From Firmicutes bacterium CAG:646 (GTDB taxonomy: Bacteria; Bacillota; Clostridia; Lachnospirales; Lachnospiraceae), in the NCBI GenBank assembly GCA_000432335.1, contig HF995340.1, positions 1 through 23,755 of the forward strand: DNA of 23,755 nt, given 5' to 3'. The notes beneath the pieces were generated by a model, which saw only the letters and a list, made by a program, of their open reading frames with translations, was not told the origin of the DNA and did no database searches. How positions within the stretch are numbered: position 1 is the first letter of the stretch; every line of letters begins with the position of its first letter. The position numbers and the translations under genes were made by a program. Below are positions 1 through 7,740 of the stretch, one piece after another.

Positions 1-127
1 GGGAAAGAGCATTTTCGCCTATGACAAAGGCGGTAAGGTTGCCGCAGCTTATGAGCAGTTTGGAAAGGAGGTGGCAGATATTGGCGAGAAGCAGAAAAAG
101 CAGCATCGAGCTGACCGCATACGATGA
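1..127 (+). CDS. parA: ParA-family partition ATPase, C-terminal fragment
   Basis: An open frame enters at the left edge (first full codon at position 2) and stops at TGA 125-127, giving 41 residues. They begin GKSIFAYDKGGKVAAAYEQF and end HRADRIR. The GKSIF-AYD segment followed by a short A-rich helix is typical of the very C-terminus of Soj/ParA ATPases on Firmicutes conjugative elements. The Walker motifs lie upstream of the window and cannot be checked. The frame overlaps the predicted ParB start by 47 nt, so the two are probably translationally coupled in one parAB operon. The short length limits certainty, but the position next to ParB supports the call. Confidence 0.75.
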   Translation, partial: GKSIFAYDKGGKVAAAYEQFGKEVADIGEKQKKQHRADRIR

Positions 128-1025
128 CCTTTTTCAGACAGACGAAAGCCGTGCAGAAGCGGCATTAAGTAAGATAAGGGATATTCCCATTTCTGAAATT
201 GATGAGTTCCCAGACCATCCTTTTAAGGTTTTAATGGATGAGGATATGGAACAGCTTGTTGACAGCATAAAAAGAAACGGTGTAATGACCCCTGCGACTG
301 TCCGTTTGAAGGAGGACGGCAGATATGAGCTGATTAGCGGTCACAGGAGAAAAAAGGCTTGTGAGCTTGCAGGGCTTGATACGCTGAAATGTGAGGTCAA
401 GGAGTTTTCCCGTGATGAAGCCATTATTGTAATGGTGGAAAGTAACCTGCAAAGAACGACCATTTTGCCGAGTGAAAAGGCGTTTGCCTATAAGATGCGG
501 TTGGAAGCGATGAATAGGCAGGGACAACGGAGTGATTTAACTTCGTCGCCATTGGCGACGAAGTTGCAAAAAGGGCGTTCAGATGTGGAATTAGGCGAGC
601 TTGTAGGAGAAAGTAAAGACCAAATACGCCGCTATATTCGCTTAACTGAGCTTGTACCCGAAATTCTGCAAATGGTGGATGAGCGTCAGATTGCGTTCCG
701 TCCTGCGGTGGAAATTTCTTATCTTTCCGAGGAACAGCAATACACCCTGCTTGAAGCGATGGAATATAATGACGCCACGCCCTCACTTGCACAGGCTATC
801 AAAATGAAAAAGTATATGCAGGAAGGAAAGCTGACAGACGGGGTGATCAGTTCCATTATGGAAGAAGAAAAGCCGAATCAGAGAGAAAAGCCTGCTTTCC
901 GTGATGAAAGGATAACCAAACTCATTCCAAAATCTGTACCCAAAGGGAAAGAATCCGATTTTGTGGTCAAGGCGTTGGAGTTTTATAACCGCCATCTGCA
1001 AAGAAGCAAGGCACAGGAACGATAG
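81..1025 (+). CDS. parB: ParB/Spo0J-like partition protein
   Basis: This is a DNA-binding partner of ParA that would bind a centromere-like site and help maintain the element. I chose the TTG at 81 because an AAAGGAGG Shine-Dalgarno (64-71) sits 9 nt upstream and the protein then begins MARSRKSSIEL. The ATG at 21 lies inside parA and has no such site. The result is 314 residues. Residues about 35-110 form the ParB nuclease/CTPase-like domain, with the IPISEI start and a GHRRKKA motif at about 87-93 (the GxRR box used for CTP binding in ParB). A helix-turn-helix follows at about 171-192 (ELGELVGESKDQIRRYIRL). The tail is basic and ends in Glu-Arg. A perfect 13-bp inverted repeat lies within the coding region at 539-565. 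Confidence 0.9.
   Translation: MARSRKSSIELTAYDDLFQTDESRAEAALSKIRDIPISEIDEFPDHPFKVLMDEDMEQLVDSIKRNGVMTPATVRLKEDGRYELISGHRRKKACELAGLDTLKCEVKEFSRDEAIIVMVESNLQRTTILPSEKAFAYKMRLEAMNRQGQRSDLTSSPLATKLQKGRSDVELGELVGESKDQIRRYIRLTELVPEILQMVDERQIAFRPAVEISYLSEEQQYTLLEAMEYNDATPSLAQAIKMKKYMQEGKLTDGVISSIMEEEKPNQREKPAFRDERITKLIPKSVPKGKESDFVVKALEFYNRHLQRSKAQER
539..565. repeat. Perfect 13-bp inverted repeat inside parB
   Basis: The left arm AACTTCGTCGCCA (539-551) and right arm TGGCGACGAAGTT (553-565) are exact reverse complements around one central T at 552. The repeat lies between the ParB core domain and its helix-turn-helix. It could be a ParB or other protein-binding site, an mRNA hairpin, or a by-product of the encoded TSSPLATKL stretch. 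It does not resemble the chromosomal Firmicutes parS consensus. Confidence 0.8.
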
Positions 1026-1065
1026 CCACACATCAAGGGACAGGTCTGTTTGCTTGGGTGGATAG

Positions 1066-1106
1066 CCTTTTTTTTCGCTTTCCCCCTCTCCACACCTCTC
1101 CCCCTT
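1066..1106. other. Pyrimidine-rich tract in the parB-adhesin intergenic leader
   Basis: Only three purines occur in 41 bases of T- and C-runs, including eight consecutive T at 1068-1075. A weak imperfect hairpin (paired CCAC/CAAG blocks at about 1026-1060) precedes the T-run, but its base ends about 8 nt before the Ts, so I do not call it a terminator. I see no convincing sigma-A promoter between parB and the adhesin gene. The adhesin may therefore depend on an upstream promoter or on one I cannot recognise. Confidence 0.5.
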
Positions 1107-1144
1107 AATACTGCCAGTTACTATCCGAGAAAAGAAAAACAATA

Positions 1145-1167
1145 AGCTGCCAGAGGGCGGCTTTTTT
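1145..1167 (+). terminator. Rho-independent terminator or attenuator ahead of the adhesin gene
   Basis: A 7-bp stem AGCTGCC (1145-1151) pairs with GGCGGCT (1156-1162), with one U-G wobble. It has a 4-nt AGAG loop and is followed by an unbroken T-run ending at 1167. It sits after parB and 46 nt before the adhesin ATG. It could end the parAB transcript or attenuate read-through into the adhesin. Confidence 0.7.
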
Positions 1168-1212
1168 CGGTTAGCAGGCAACATCTATTTTCAATATCAA
1201 CAGGAGGTAAAG

Positions 1213-4200
1213 ATGAAATTCAAAAAAATATTCCAAAAGGCTGCGGCTGTCGTGATGGCTGCGGTTACGGTATTCTCCGTACTGCCTGCCACCACAGCCT
1301 TTGCAGCCGTAGGAGATGTTGGTACGATTTCCTTTTCGCACACTTATGACGGGAACGGAAATGCAATGAGGTACAATTCAAGTGCCAACATCAACGGTTA
1401 TATCGCAGGCGGTACGGGTGACTATAAATACCGTATGTTTGTGGATGGCGACACAGCATTTTGTTTACAGCCGGGTGTACCGCTAAAAACGGGCAACACC
1501 TTGAAAGAAGCATCTTCCGAAGCATGGAACGCTCTTTCGGGAAGCCAGAAAAAAGCAGTTGGGCTTGCCCTGCTCTATGGGTATCAGGGAAACCGAGGAA
1601 ATCTGTCTGGATCAGACGATGAGAAATGGCTTGCGACCCAGACTCTTGTATGGGAGTTTGTTACGGGATGCCGTGAAGCCACAGGCTCATACCGCCAGAC
1701 GAGCAGCACCGTGTACAGCCTGCACTTTGGTTCTCATTATCCAAACAGCGGAGCAAAGAAAGTCTATGACCAGATTGTTTCGCTGATGAGTAAGCACAAT
1801 ACCATTCCGAGCTTTATGTCAGGCGGGAAAGACGATATTACAAAGGAGCTTGTCTATAAAGACGGGAAATATAGTCTAACGCTAACCGATAAAAACGGTG
1901 TGCTGTCCGAATATTCCTTTGCAAGTTCCAGCGATGCGGTCAGTGTAGCAAAATCTGGAAATAAGCTCACGCTCACATCAAAGAAAGCCTTTCATGGTTC
2001 TGTAAGGATTACAGCAACCCGAAACGGAGTGCCTGTGGTTAGTCAGAGTGCCAAACTGATTGCTTATGGTGATCCGAACTTGCAGGATGTTATTACAGGT
2101 GTAGAAAACGCTTCTCCTGTATCTGCCTATCTCAATGTGGAAACACCGACAGGTACGATTGCCCTGAAAAAGACTTCTGAGGACGGCGTTGTAGCAGGCA
2201 TTCCGTTTACCATCAAGGGCGAGGGTATCAATAAGACGGTAACGACCGATGAAAACGGAAATATCACAGTAGAAGGTCTGTTCCCTGCCACTTATACCAT
2301 CACAGAGCAGACCATTGACCGTTATGAACCACAGCAGACCCAGACGGTAACACTTATCGGCGGCAAGACAACCACAGTCAACTTCAACAACACCTTAAAG
2401 CGTGGCAGCCTTGAAGTAGTCAAGACTTCCGAGGACAATCTGGTGGAGGGCGTGAAATTCCATTTGTACGGCACATCCCTTAGTGGACTTGCAGTCGATG
2501 AGTATGCTGTCACCGATGGAAATGGTGTAGCCAAGTTTGAGGATGTCCTGATCAGCGGCGATACCCCGTATGTGCTTGAGGAAGTGGATACGGCAATCCG
2601 CTATGTCATTCCTGCATCCCAGACCGCACCGATTGAGTGGAATAAGGTTACAAACCGCAGTTTCCAGAATATTCTCAAGAAATTCAATGTGACGGTAACT
2701 AAGACCGATGCAGAAACAGGAACACCGCAGGGGGACGCTTCTTTAGCGGGTGCAATTTATGGCATTTACAAGGGCGAAGAACTGATTGACACCTACACGA
2801 CCGACGAAAACGGTCAGTTTACGACCAAGTATTATGTGTGCGGCGATGACTGGACAATCCGAGAAATCAGTCCGTCCGAGGGGTATCTTCTTGACCCGAC
2901 CATTCATAAAGTCGGTGCAGAGCCAGAACTTTATGAGGTGGAATATAATTCTGCAAAAAATGATGTGAATGAGCAGGTTATCAAGGGAAATATCGCTATT
3001 ATCAAGCATACCGATGACGGCGAAACAGGCATCGAAACGCCAGAAGAAGGTGCTGTCTTTGAGGTATTCCTTAAATCGGCAGGCAGCTTTGAGCAGGCAA
3101 AAGAAAGCGAGCGTGACAAGCTTGTCTGTGATGAGAACGGTTTTGCCCAGACAAAGGATATGCCTTATGGCATTTATACGGTAAAACAGACTTATGGATG
3201 GGAAGGGCGTGAGCTGATGAAGCCGTTTGATGTGTTTATCAGTTCCGACGGTCAGACCTACCGCTATCTTATTAACAATGCTAACTTTGAAAGCTATATC
3301 AAGGTGGTGAAGAAAGATGCGGAAACAGGGAAAACCATCCCGTATGCAGGGGCAGGCTTCCAGATTTACGACCCGAACGGCAACCTTGTGACGATGACTT
3401 TCACTTATCCAGAAGTGACAACCATTGATACTTTCTATACGACCGCAGACGGCGAGTTGGTCACACCAGAGGCTTTAGAATACGGAAAGGGCTATTCTCT
3501 TGTGGAAGTACAAGCCCCATACGGCTATGTGCTTGACCCTGAGCCTGTGTATTTTGATGTAGTGCAGGAAAATTCGGAGGAAGAAAGCGGAATTACCGTG
3601 ATTGAGGTAGTACGATCCAATCTGGCACAAAAAGGTACGATTACCGTAGAAAAATCTGGAGAGATTTTCTCAAGCGTATCGGAAAACAACGGAATGTATC
3701 AGCCAAACTTTGCCGTAGGAAATCTGGAGGGTGCGGTTTATGAGATTACCGCAGTCGAGGATATTGTAACCTTAGAGGGAACAGTCCGAGCAAAAAAAGG
3801 TGAGGTGGTAGATACCCTGACCACAGGTGCAGACGGTACGGCAAAATCAAAGAAATTATATCTTGGAAAATATGAAGTGAAGGAAGTGACAGCTCCGAAT
3901 GGTATGGTGCTGAATGATGAAATTCACTCCGTTGAGCTTGTCTATGCAGGACAAGAAATTTCAGTAACAGAAACAGAAACGAGTTTCTACAACGAGCGTC
4001 AGCGTGTGGAAATCGACCTTGTAAAGAGCCTTGAAACCGATGAGCATTTTGGTGTGGGCAATAACGGGGAAATCTTTGATGTTGCCTTTGGGCTGTATGC
4101 AGAAAAAGAACTGACTGCCGCAGACGGTACGGTCATCCCTGCTGACGGACTGATTGAGATCATTACTCTTGATGAGAATGGAAAAGGCAAGGTTAAGACT

Positions 4201-5358
4201 GACCTTCCGATGGGCAATTACTATGTGAAAGAGATTGCAGCAAACGAAGCGTATTTTACAAGTGATACGAAATACCCTGTAAACTTTGAATATGCAGGAC
4301 AGGATACCGCCATCGTCCACCTTGCAGTCAATGACGGCGAACCCATTGAAAACAAGCTGATTTATGGTTCTGTAAGCGGAAAGAAAACCGATGAGGACGG
4401 CAAGGGCTTAGGTGGTGCTGTCATTGGCATCTTTAAGACCGGCACAGAAGAATTTACAAAAGAACATGCGATTTTAACTACCACATCAAAGGATGACGGT
4501 AGTTTTTCTTTTGCCAAAGTGCCGTATGGTTCTTGGATTATCCGAGAGGTAGAAAGTCCGAAAGGCTTTGTACTGTCCGAGGAAGAAATTCCTGTTACGA
4601 TCGGCAAGGTGGATGAAGTTGTGGAAATCGAGCTTGTGAATGAATTTATCACAGGCAATATTGAGCTTACCAAAGTTGATAAGGATTATCCTGACAATAA
4701 GCTGATAGGTGCAGTTTTTGAAGTCTTTGCCGATACCAACAAAAATGGCGAGTACGACAAGGAAGATGAGCTGCTTGGCGAAATGTCTGAGCTTGGCGGC
4801 GGCATCTACCAGATGAGCGAGCTTCGATACGGAAAATATTTTGTCCGTGAAAAGACAGCACCAGAGGGCTTTGTTCTTGATGAAAATGTCTACACCGTAT
4901 CCATTGAGGAAAATGGCAAGACCTATGTGGTGGAAAATGAAGCAGGCAAAGGCTTTGTCAATGCCCCGCAGTCAGGCAGTCTTAAAATTGTCAAAACATC
5001 TTCCGATGGCAAGGTGGAAGGCTTCTCTTTCCGAGTGACAGGTGCAAATGGATATGACCAGACTTTTAAGACCGACAAAAACGGAGAAATCGTGATTGAA
5101 AACCTGCGTATCGGAGAATACACCATTTCCGAGGTCAGCGATAAGGCATCGGCAAACTATATCCTGCCTGCTGAAAAACAGATTACGGTCAAAGTGGGAT
5201 CAACTACGGTTGTCCAGATGCACAATGAACTGCGTGACACCCCGAAAACAGGCGATGACTTCCATCCGTTCCTCTGGGGAGGACTGGCGGCAGCTTCCCT
5301 CATTGGTGCAGGTACGCTCTTGATCGCAGGGCTGAAAAAGAAGAAAAAGGAGGACTAA
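1213..5358 (+). CDS. Sortase-anchored thioester adhesin with about ten Cna-B/SpaA repeats
   Basis: This is a secreted wall-linked surface protein of 1381 residues. ATG 1213 follows AGGAGG with good spacing. Residues 1-31 are a signal peptide (KKIFQKAA, hydrophobic core, AFA cleavage site). A class I thioester-domain signature follows: FCLQPG with Cys84, and TQTLVW with Gln143, the pair that forms an internal Cys-Gln thioester able to bond host or surface amines. From residue 313 to about 1335 I count ten Cna-B/SpaA-like repeats. Each opens with a pattern like GxIxxxKTDxDG and most close with an E-box such as YTITEQ, WTIREI, YEVKEV or YFVREK, which supports intramolecular isopeptide bonds. The fourth repeat ends YTVKQT, with Gln where others have Glu. 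The C-terminus has the sorting signal TPKTG (1343-1347), a hydrophobic segment and KKKKKED. It is likely ICE cargo for adhesion or cell contact. The ligand is unknown. Confidence 0.93.
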   Translation: MKFKKIFQKAAAVVMAAVTVFSVLPATTAFAAVGDVGTISFSHTYDGNGNAMRYNSSANINGYIAGGTGDYKYRMFVDGDTAFCLQPGVPLKTGNTLKEASSEAWNALSGSQKKAVGLALLYGYQGNRGNLSGSDDEKWLATQTLVWEFVTGCREATGSYRQTSSTVYSLHFGSHYPNSGAKKVYDQIVSLMSKHNTIPSFMSGGKDDITKELVYKDGKYSLTLTDKNGVLSEYSFASSSDAVSVAKSGNKLTLTSKKAFHGSVRITATRNGVPVVSQSAKLIAYGDPNLQDVITGVENASPVSAYLNVETPTGTIALKKTSEDGVVAGIPFTIKGEGINKTVTTDENGNITVEGLFPATYTITEQTIDRYEPQQTQTVTLIGGKTTTVNFNNTLKRGSLEVVKTSEDNLVEGVKFHLYGTSLSGLAVDEYAVTDGNGVAKFEDVLISGDTPYVLEEVDTAIRYVIPASQTAPIEWNKVTNRSFQNILKKFNVTVTKTDAETGTPQGDASLAGAIYGIYKGEELIDTYTTDENGQFTTKYYVCGDDWTIREISPSEGYLLDPTIHKVGAEPELYEVEYNSAKNDVNEQVIKGNIAIIKHTDDGETGIETPEEGAVFEVFLKSAGSFEQAKESERDKLVCDENGFAQTKDMPYGIYTVKQTYGWEGRELMKPFDVFISSDGQTYRYLINNANFESYIKVVKKDAETGKTIPYAGAGFQIYDPNGNLVTMTFTYPEVTTIDTFYTTADGELVTPEALEYGKGYSLVEVQAPYGYVLDPEPVYFDVVQENSEEESGITVIEVVRSNLAQKGTITVEKSGEIFSSVSENNGMYQPNFAVGNLEGAVYEITAVEDIVTLEGTVRAKKGEVVDTLTTGADGTAKSKKLYLGKYEVKEVTAPNGMVLNDEIHSVELVYAGQEISVTETETSFYNERQRVEIDLVKSLETDEHFGVGNNGEIFDVAFGLYAEKELTAADGTVIPADGLIEIITLDENGKGKVKTDLPMGNYYVKEIAANEAYFTSDTKYPVNFEYAGQDTAIVHLAVNDGEPIENKLIYGSVSGKKTDEDGKGLGGAVIGIFKTGTEEFTKEHAILTTTSKDDGSFSFAKVPYGSWIIREVESPKGFVLSEEEIPVTIGKVDEVVEIELVNEFITGNIELTKVDKDYPDNKLIGAVFEVFADTNKNGEYDKEDELLGEMSELGGGIYQMSELRYGKYFVREKTAPEGFVLDENVYTVSIEENGKTYVVENEAGKGFVNAPQSGSLKIVKTSSDGKVEGFSFRVTGANGYDQTFKTDKNGEIVIENLRIGEYTISEVSDKASANYILPAEKQITVKVGSTTVVQMHNELRDTPKTGDDFHPFLWGGLAAASLIGAGTLLIAGLKKKKKED

Positions 5359-5361
5359 GGA

Positions 5362-5454
5362 ATGGAAGCAAAGACGGTGATCGCCATTGTGCTTGTGATG
5401 TTCATTGTGGGCGGAGCAATCTGGCTGAACATCCGTAACCGAAAGAAGAAGTAA
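5362..5454 (+). CDS. 30-residue single-span membrane microprotein
   Basis: The ATG at 5362 lies 3 nt after the adhesin stop, with AAGGAGG at 5347-5353 embedded in the adhesin's last codons, so it is translationally linked to it. The product is one hydrophobic helix (about residues 5-22, VIAIVLVMFIVGGAIW) followed by a basic tail (RNRKKK), which predicts an N-out/C-in orientation. I recognise no family. Its placement between the adhesin and a hairpin suggests that it belongs to the adhesin transcript, perhaps assisting export or anchoring, but that is inference. Confidence 0.65.
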   Translation: MEAKTVIAIVLVMFIVGGAIWLNIRNRKKK

Positions 5455-5461
5455 AGTGTCT

Positions 5462-5489
5462 GGGGGCAGCCTTTTTGGCTGTCCCCTTT
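5462..5489 (+). terminator. Strong stem-loop after the adhesin/microprotein unit
   Basis: A 10-bp stem (5462-5471 with 5477-5486, one G-U wobble) closes on a five-T loop and is followed by only three Ts. It is strong enough to terminate or pause transcription or to protect the 3' end of the adhesin mRNA. The short T-run makes full termination uncertain. Confidence 0.6.
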
Positions 5490-5507
5490 CCATATACGGA
5501 GGTATGT

Positions 5508-5810
5508 ATGCAGAAATTGAGAACTATTGAGGATAAGGTGCGAGCCATTCTGAAAAAGGACGAGGAAGCCAGAAATGACGATATGGTGCTGTATCTGAAA
5601 GTATGTAACAGCTATTTTAAGGACGCAGGGGCGATGCCCTTTGCGGAAGTGATGTCGCAGTACCGTTATCTGGGACTGCCGAGCTTTGAGAGCGTAGGAA
5701 GGACACGCCGAAAGCTGCAGGCAGAACATCCAGAGCTTTTAGGTAGTGTCCGTATCCAGAAGCTCCGTGCCAAGCAGGAACAGAATTACAGGCGTTACGC
5801 CAAAGAATGA
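5508..5810 (+). CDS. Conserved small ICE/phage-type protein of unknown function
   Basis: This is a 100-residue protein. I chose the ATG at 5508 because CGGAGG (5497-5502) precedes it by 5 nt. A longer frame starting at 5475 would run back into the hairpin. It starts MQKLRTIEDKVRAILKKDEE and is highly charged and helical. The second half contains a SFESVGRTRRKLQAEHPEL stretch that resembles a recognition helix with basic residues and is of the kind seen in small phage and ICE proteins with winged-helix character. No catalytic motif is visible. It is the first gene of the small accessory cluster and is followed 9 nt later by the next start. A DNA-binding role is a guess. Confidence 0.75.
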   Translation: MQKLRTIEDKVRAILKKDEEARNDDMVLYLKVCNSYFKDAGAMPFAEVMSQYRYLGLPSFESVGRTRRKLQAEHPELLGSVRIQKLRAKQEQNYRRYAKE

Positions 5811-5819
5811 GAGGTGTTT

Positions 5820-6092
5820 ATGAATGAAGAAAAACGAATGAACGGCGGTTATGAAATTATTGAGAGCTGTCAAATCGGGCGTACAGAGCTTGTTATCGGG
5901 CATAACTCCAAAGCCCCGAACCCTTATGTGTGTTGGTACTGTAAGGACGGATCAGATTATTTCTGGGGGTATTATTGCAATCAGCTTTCCGAAGCAAGGG
6001 ATAAGCTGAATGAACGCTATCAGAACGAGTGCAGGATGCCCTATAACCAACCAGAAAAGAAACAGAGGAATCACAATGACCGAGAACGCTAA
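5820..6092 (+). CDS. Unknown 90-residue protein, shorter paralogue of the 6218 gene
   Basis: The ATG at 5820 lies behind GAGAGG. A GTG two codons upstream is possible but overlaps the ribosome-binding site. The N-terminus MNEEKRMNGGYEI aligns with the N-terminus MSKEKRMAGSYEI of the gene at 6218. The following pattern (a short beta-rich segment, then PYVCWYC here and PFMVCYC there, then an acidic helix) matches too, so the two are tandem paralogues. This copy lacks the C-terminal domain of its relative and ends in a polar tail, HNDRER. It overlaps the next gene by 17 nt. Function unknown; aromatic and Cys-rich core, no signal peptide. Confidence 0.75.
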   Translation: MNEEKRMNGGYEIIESCQIGRTELVIGHNSKAPNPYVCWYCKDGSDYFWGYYCNQLSEARDKLNERYQNECRMPYNQPEKKQRNHNDRER

Positions 6093-6225
6093 GAAAAAAT
6101 ATGATTGTGCGACCTGCCCTTATCCCCGCTATAAGGAAGGGACGGTTATTTTCTGCGATGTATGTATGCAGAAGATTTTAGACAGGAAGAAAGAAAAACA
6201 GCAACAGGAGGATGGGAATGAGTAA
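6076..6225 (+). CDS. 49-residue zinc-ribbon-like protein
   Basis: The ATG at 6076 is preceded by AGAGGAA. A longer frame open from 6010 would lie almost wholly inside the previous gene. The protein has two CxxC knuckles, Cys11-x2-Cys14 and Cys27-x2-Cys30, separated by 12 residues. This is the spacing of a compact zinc ribbon or rubredoxin-like knuckle pair. A strongly basic and Gln-rich tail follows. It probably binds zinc and perhaps nucleic acid or a partner protein. No named family is recognised. It overlaps the 3' end of the gene before and the 5' end of the gene after, so it is part of a coupled string. Confidence 0.7.
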   Translation: MTENAKKKYDCATCPYPRYKEGTVIFCDVCMQKILDRKKEKQQQEDGNE

Positions 6226-6820
6226 GGAAAAAAGAATGGCAGGCTCTTATGAGATTGAGCAGAGCATTTATATCGGCGAAAAGGAAGTGCTGTTTGGGGT
6301 AAATAAGGCGGAAGAATATCCCTTTATGGTCTGTTACTGTTCTTATAACAATCCCCTGTCTGCCCCGTGGTGTACGGAAGCGATTGGTACGGACGATTAT
6401 CTGGAAGCGATGCAGGTGTTTACAGACCGAGTACAGGCACAGATCGAGCTTGTAAAAACGGAGCAGGAACAATACCGCTTTGATAAAACACCGTTTACTG
6501 TTTCCGACTGTATTCCCGATAATCACAGCTCGAATATCGTCGGCAAGGTGGTGGTTATCAACGCCGAGCCGAAACGATATGAATATCAGCACGCTGCCTA
6601 TCAGCTTGTATTGGCAGACGGTGGACACGGTGCAACAGGCGGCAGAGGGCAGGCGGTGTTTGGCACTTGCCTTGCCACAGGTGAGCGTGGCAGATGGGAA
6701 AGATATGATGTGCTTGGGGAAATCAAGCCAGAAAAAATGCCAGAGTGGGCAAAGGAAGCTCTCACAAAACTGAAAGCACAGCAGAAAGAGAAAAAAACGC
6801 ACAGTCGGGAGGAACGCTGA
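6218..6820 (+). CDS. Unknown 200-residue ICE accessory protein
   Basis: Two in-frame ATGs exist, at 6212 and 6218. I chose 6218 because AGGAGG (6206-6211) then has a 6-nt spacer and the N-terminus (MSKEKRMAGSYEI) matches the paralogue at 5820. Residues 1-75 are the shared domain. Residues about 85-190 form a second domain with a Gly-rich loop, DGGHGATGGRGQAVFG, followed by GERGRWERYDVLGEIKPEKMPEWA. I remember this second domain as common in Clostridia ICEs but cannot assign a function. It ends HSREER. The last codons contain the GGGAGGA that serves as the ribosome-binding site of the next gene. No membrane segment and no catalytic motif I can name. Confidence 0.8.
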   Translation: MSKEKRMAGSYEIEQSIYIGEKEVLFGVNKAEEYPFMVCYCSYNNPLSAPWCTEAIGTDDYLEAMQVFTDRVQAQIELVKTEQEQYRFDKTPFTVSDCIPDNHSSNIVGKVVVINAEPKRYEYQHAAYQLVLADGGHGATGGRGQAVFGTCLATGERGRWERYDVLGEIKPEKMPEWAKEALTKLKAQQKEKKTHSREER

Positions 6821-6821
6821 T

Positions 6822-7517
6822 ATGGAGATACGACCACTAACCCCGACAGAACAGAAATACACTTATGCCCAAAGTATGCAGATTGAGGGGCAGACAGGTA
6901 CAATCGGACATCTGCGTGGCGATTTTGCAACAACAGGCTATGGCTTTTATACCACTTGGTTTGATACCAGACCCCAATGGAAATCGGACGAATTTAAGGC
7001 AGACCTTGATACTGTCATCAATGCCTTGCGTGAGGATAAGGGACTTTTGCACAACCGTTATGATATGGGTGCTTTTGCAAGGAAATATCCTGAAAGTGCG
7101 ATGCAAGGGAATTATTGTACGGAATATGGTTTTCGTGTGGACACAGGAAAGCACGCTTTTCTATTTCGGTGCAATCCCACCAAAGGCGATTATAACTTTT
7201 ACTGTTATTGCTATGTGAAGGAATGGCTGAATCAGCATATGGGAAAAGCTGGGCAAGGCATCCGTTTTATGGATACGCAGTATAAAGAACTGTTCCGTAT
7301 CCCAGACGGTGGGAAGATTATGGTAACGACCGCTTGGGGCGAAAAGCGGGAATACACCTGCCGCTTTATTGACGAATACCATACGGAGGTCGGCAACAAC
7401 CTGTATCATATCGGTGAGTTTGCCGAGTTTCTGCACAAAAACGGTGCAGTCTGTGAGCCGATCAGTAAAGAGCCGCAGGCAACGAAAGCACCGAAACACA
7501 AAGACTATGAACGATAG
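6822..7517 (+). CDS. Unknown 231-residue ICE accessory protein with a CRxIDExHTE module
   Basis: The ATG at 6822 is 1 nt after the upstream stop, with GGGAGGA 8 nt ahead. The N-terminal 150 residues contain the conserved-looking segments SMQIEGQTGTIGHLRGDF, GNYCTEYGFRVDT and GDYNFYCYCYVKEWL. The C-terminal about 60 residues (FRIPDGGKIMVTT... CRFIDEYHTEVGNNLYHIGEF) are repeated as a stand-alone protein in the gene at 7733. The order resembles small accessory proteins near antirestriction genes on Gram-positive ICEs, but I see no proof of such a role. It ends KDYER. It is probably soluble and cytoplasmic. Confidence 0.8.
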   Translation: MEIRPLTPTEQKYTYAQSMQIEGQTGTIGHLRGDFATTGYGFYTTWFDTRPQWKSDEFKADLDTVINALREDKGLLHNRYDMGAFARKYPESAMQGNYCTEYGFRVDTGKHAFLFRCNPTKGDYNFYCYCYVKEWLNQHMGKAGQGIRFMDTQYKELFRIPDGGKIMVTTAWGEKREYTCRFIDEYHTEVGNNLYHIGEFAEFLHKNGAVCEPISKEPQATKAPKHKDYER

Positions 7518-7530
7518 GAGGGATAGGACA

Positions 7531-7740
7531 ATGGCAGTCAATCAGAAAGCGGTAAAGGTTTTGAATAAAGTCTTTGAAGCAGGCTTTACAGATGAAAAGG
7601 CAATCGCTTCTATGACAATGGACGATATTCTTTCCATGCAGGGCATTACGGTGGCAGATATTACCCTGATCAACGACCTGCAAAAGAGTATCAAATCGAA
7701 TAAGGTCATTTCCTTTCTTGGTGGTGGTATGAATGAGTGA
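7531..7740 (+). CDS. 69-residue helical protein with a helix-hairpin-helix-like motif
   Basis: The ATG at 7531 follows AGGAGGG with 8-nt spacing. An upstream extension to 7369 would be an out-of-frame reading of the previous gene and is rejected. The sequence is nearly all helix, with MDDILSMQGITVADITLIND resembling a helix-turn-helix or helix-hairpin-helix segment with a central MQGI turn. That suggests DNA binding or protein docking, but no family is certain. Its stop overlaps the next start by 8 nt. Confidence 0.7.
   Translation: MAVNQKAVKVLNKVFEAGFTDEKAIASMTMDDILSMQGITVADITLINDLQKSIKSNKVISFLGGGMNE

Noticed and set aside
1026..1075. Possible terminator before the eight-T run after parB
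   Set aside because: The best hairpin is interrupted (about 8 bp with a 4x1 interior loop) and ends about 8 nt before the T-run; the hairpin at 1145 is a much better terminator.
1213..5358. Repeat array suggesting a CRISPR or tandem DNA repeat in the adhesin gene
   Set aside because: The repeats are protein-level Cna-B domains of about 100 residues with diverged DNA; there are no short identical direct repeats with spacers.
6146..6862. Long open frame of 238 codons on the minus strand
   Set aside because: It lies wholly opposite the 6076-6820 genes and the start of the 6822 gene, has no ribosome-binding site of note, and its protein has no recognisable pattern; it is a shadow of the + strand coding sequence.
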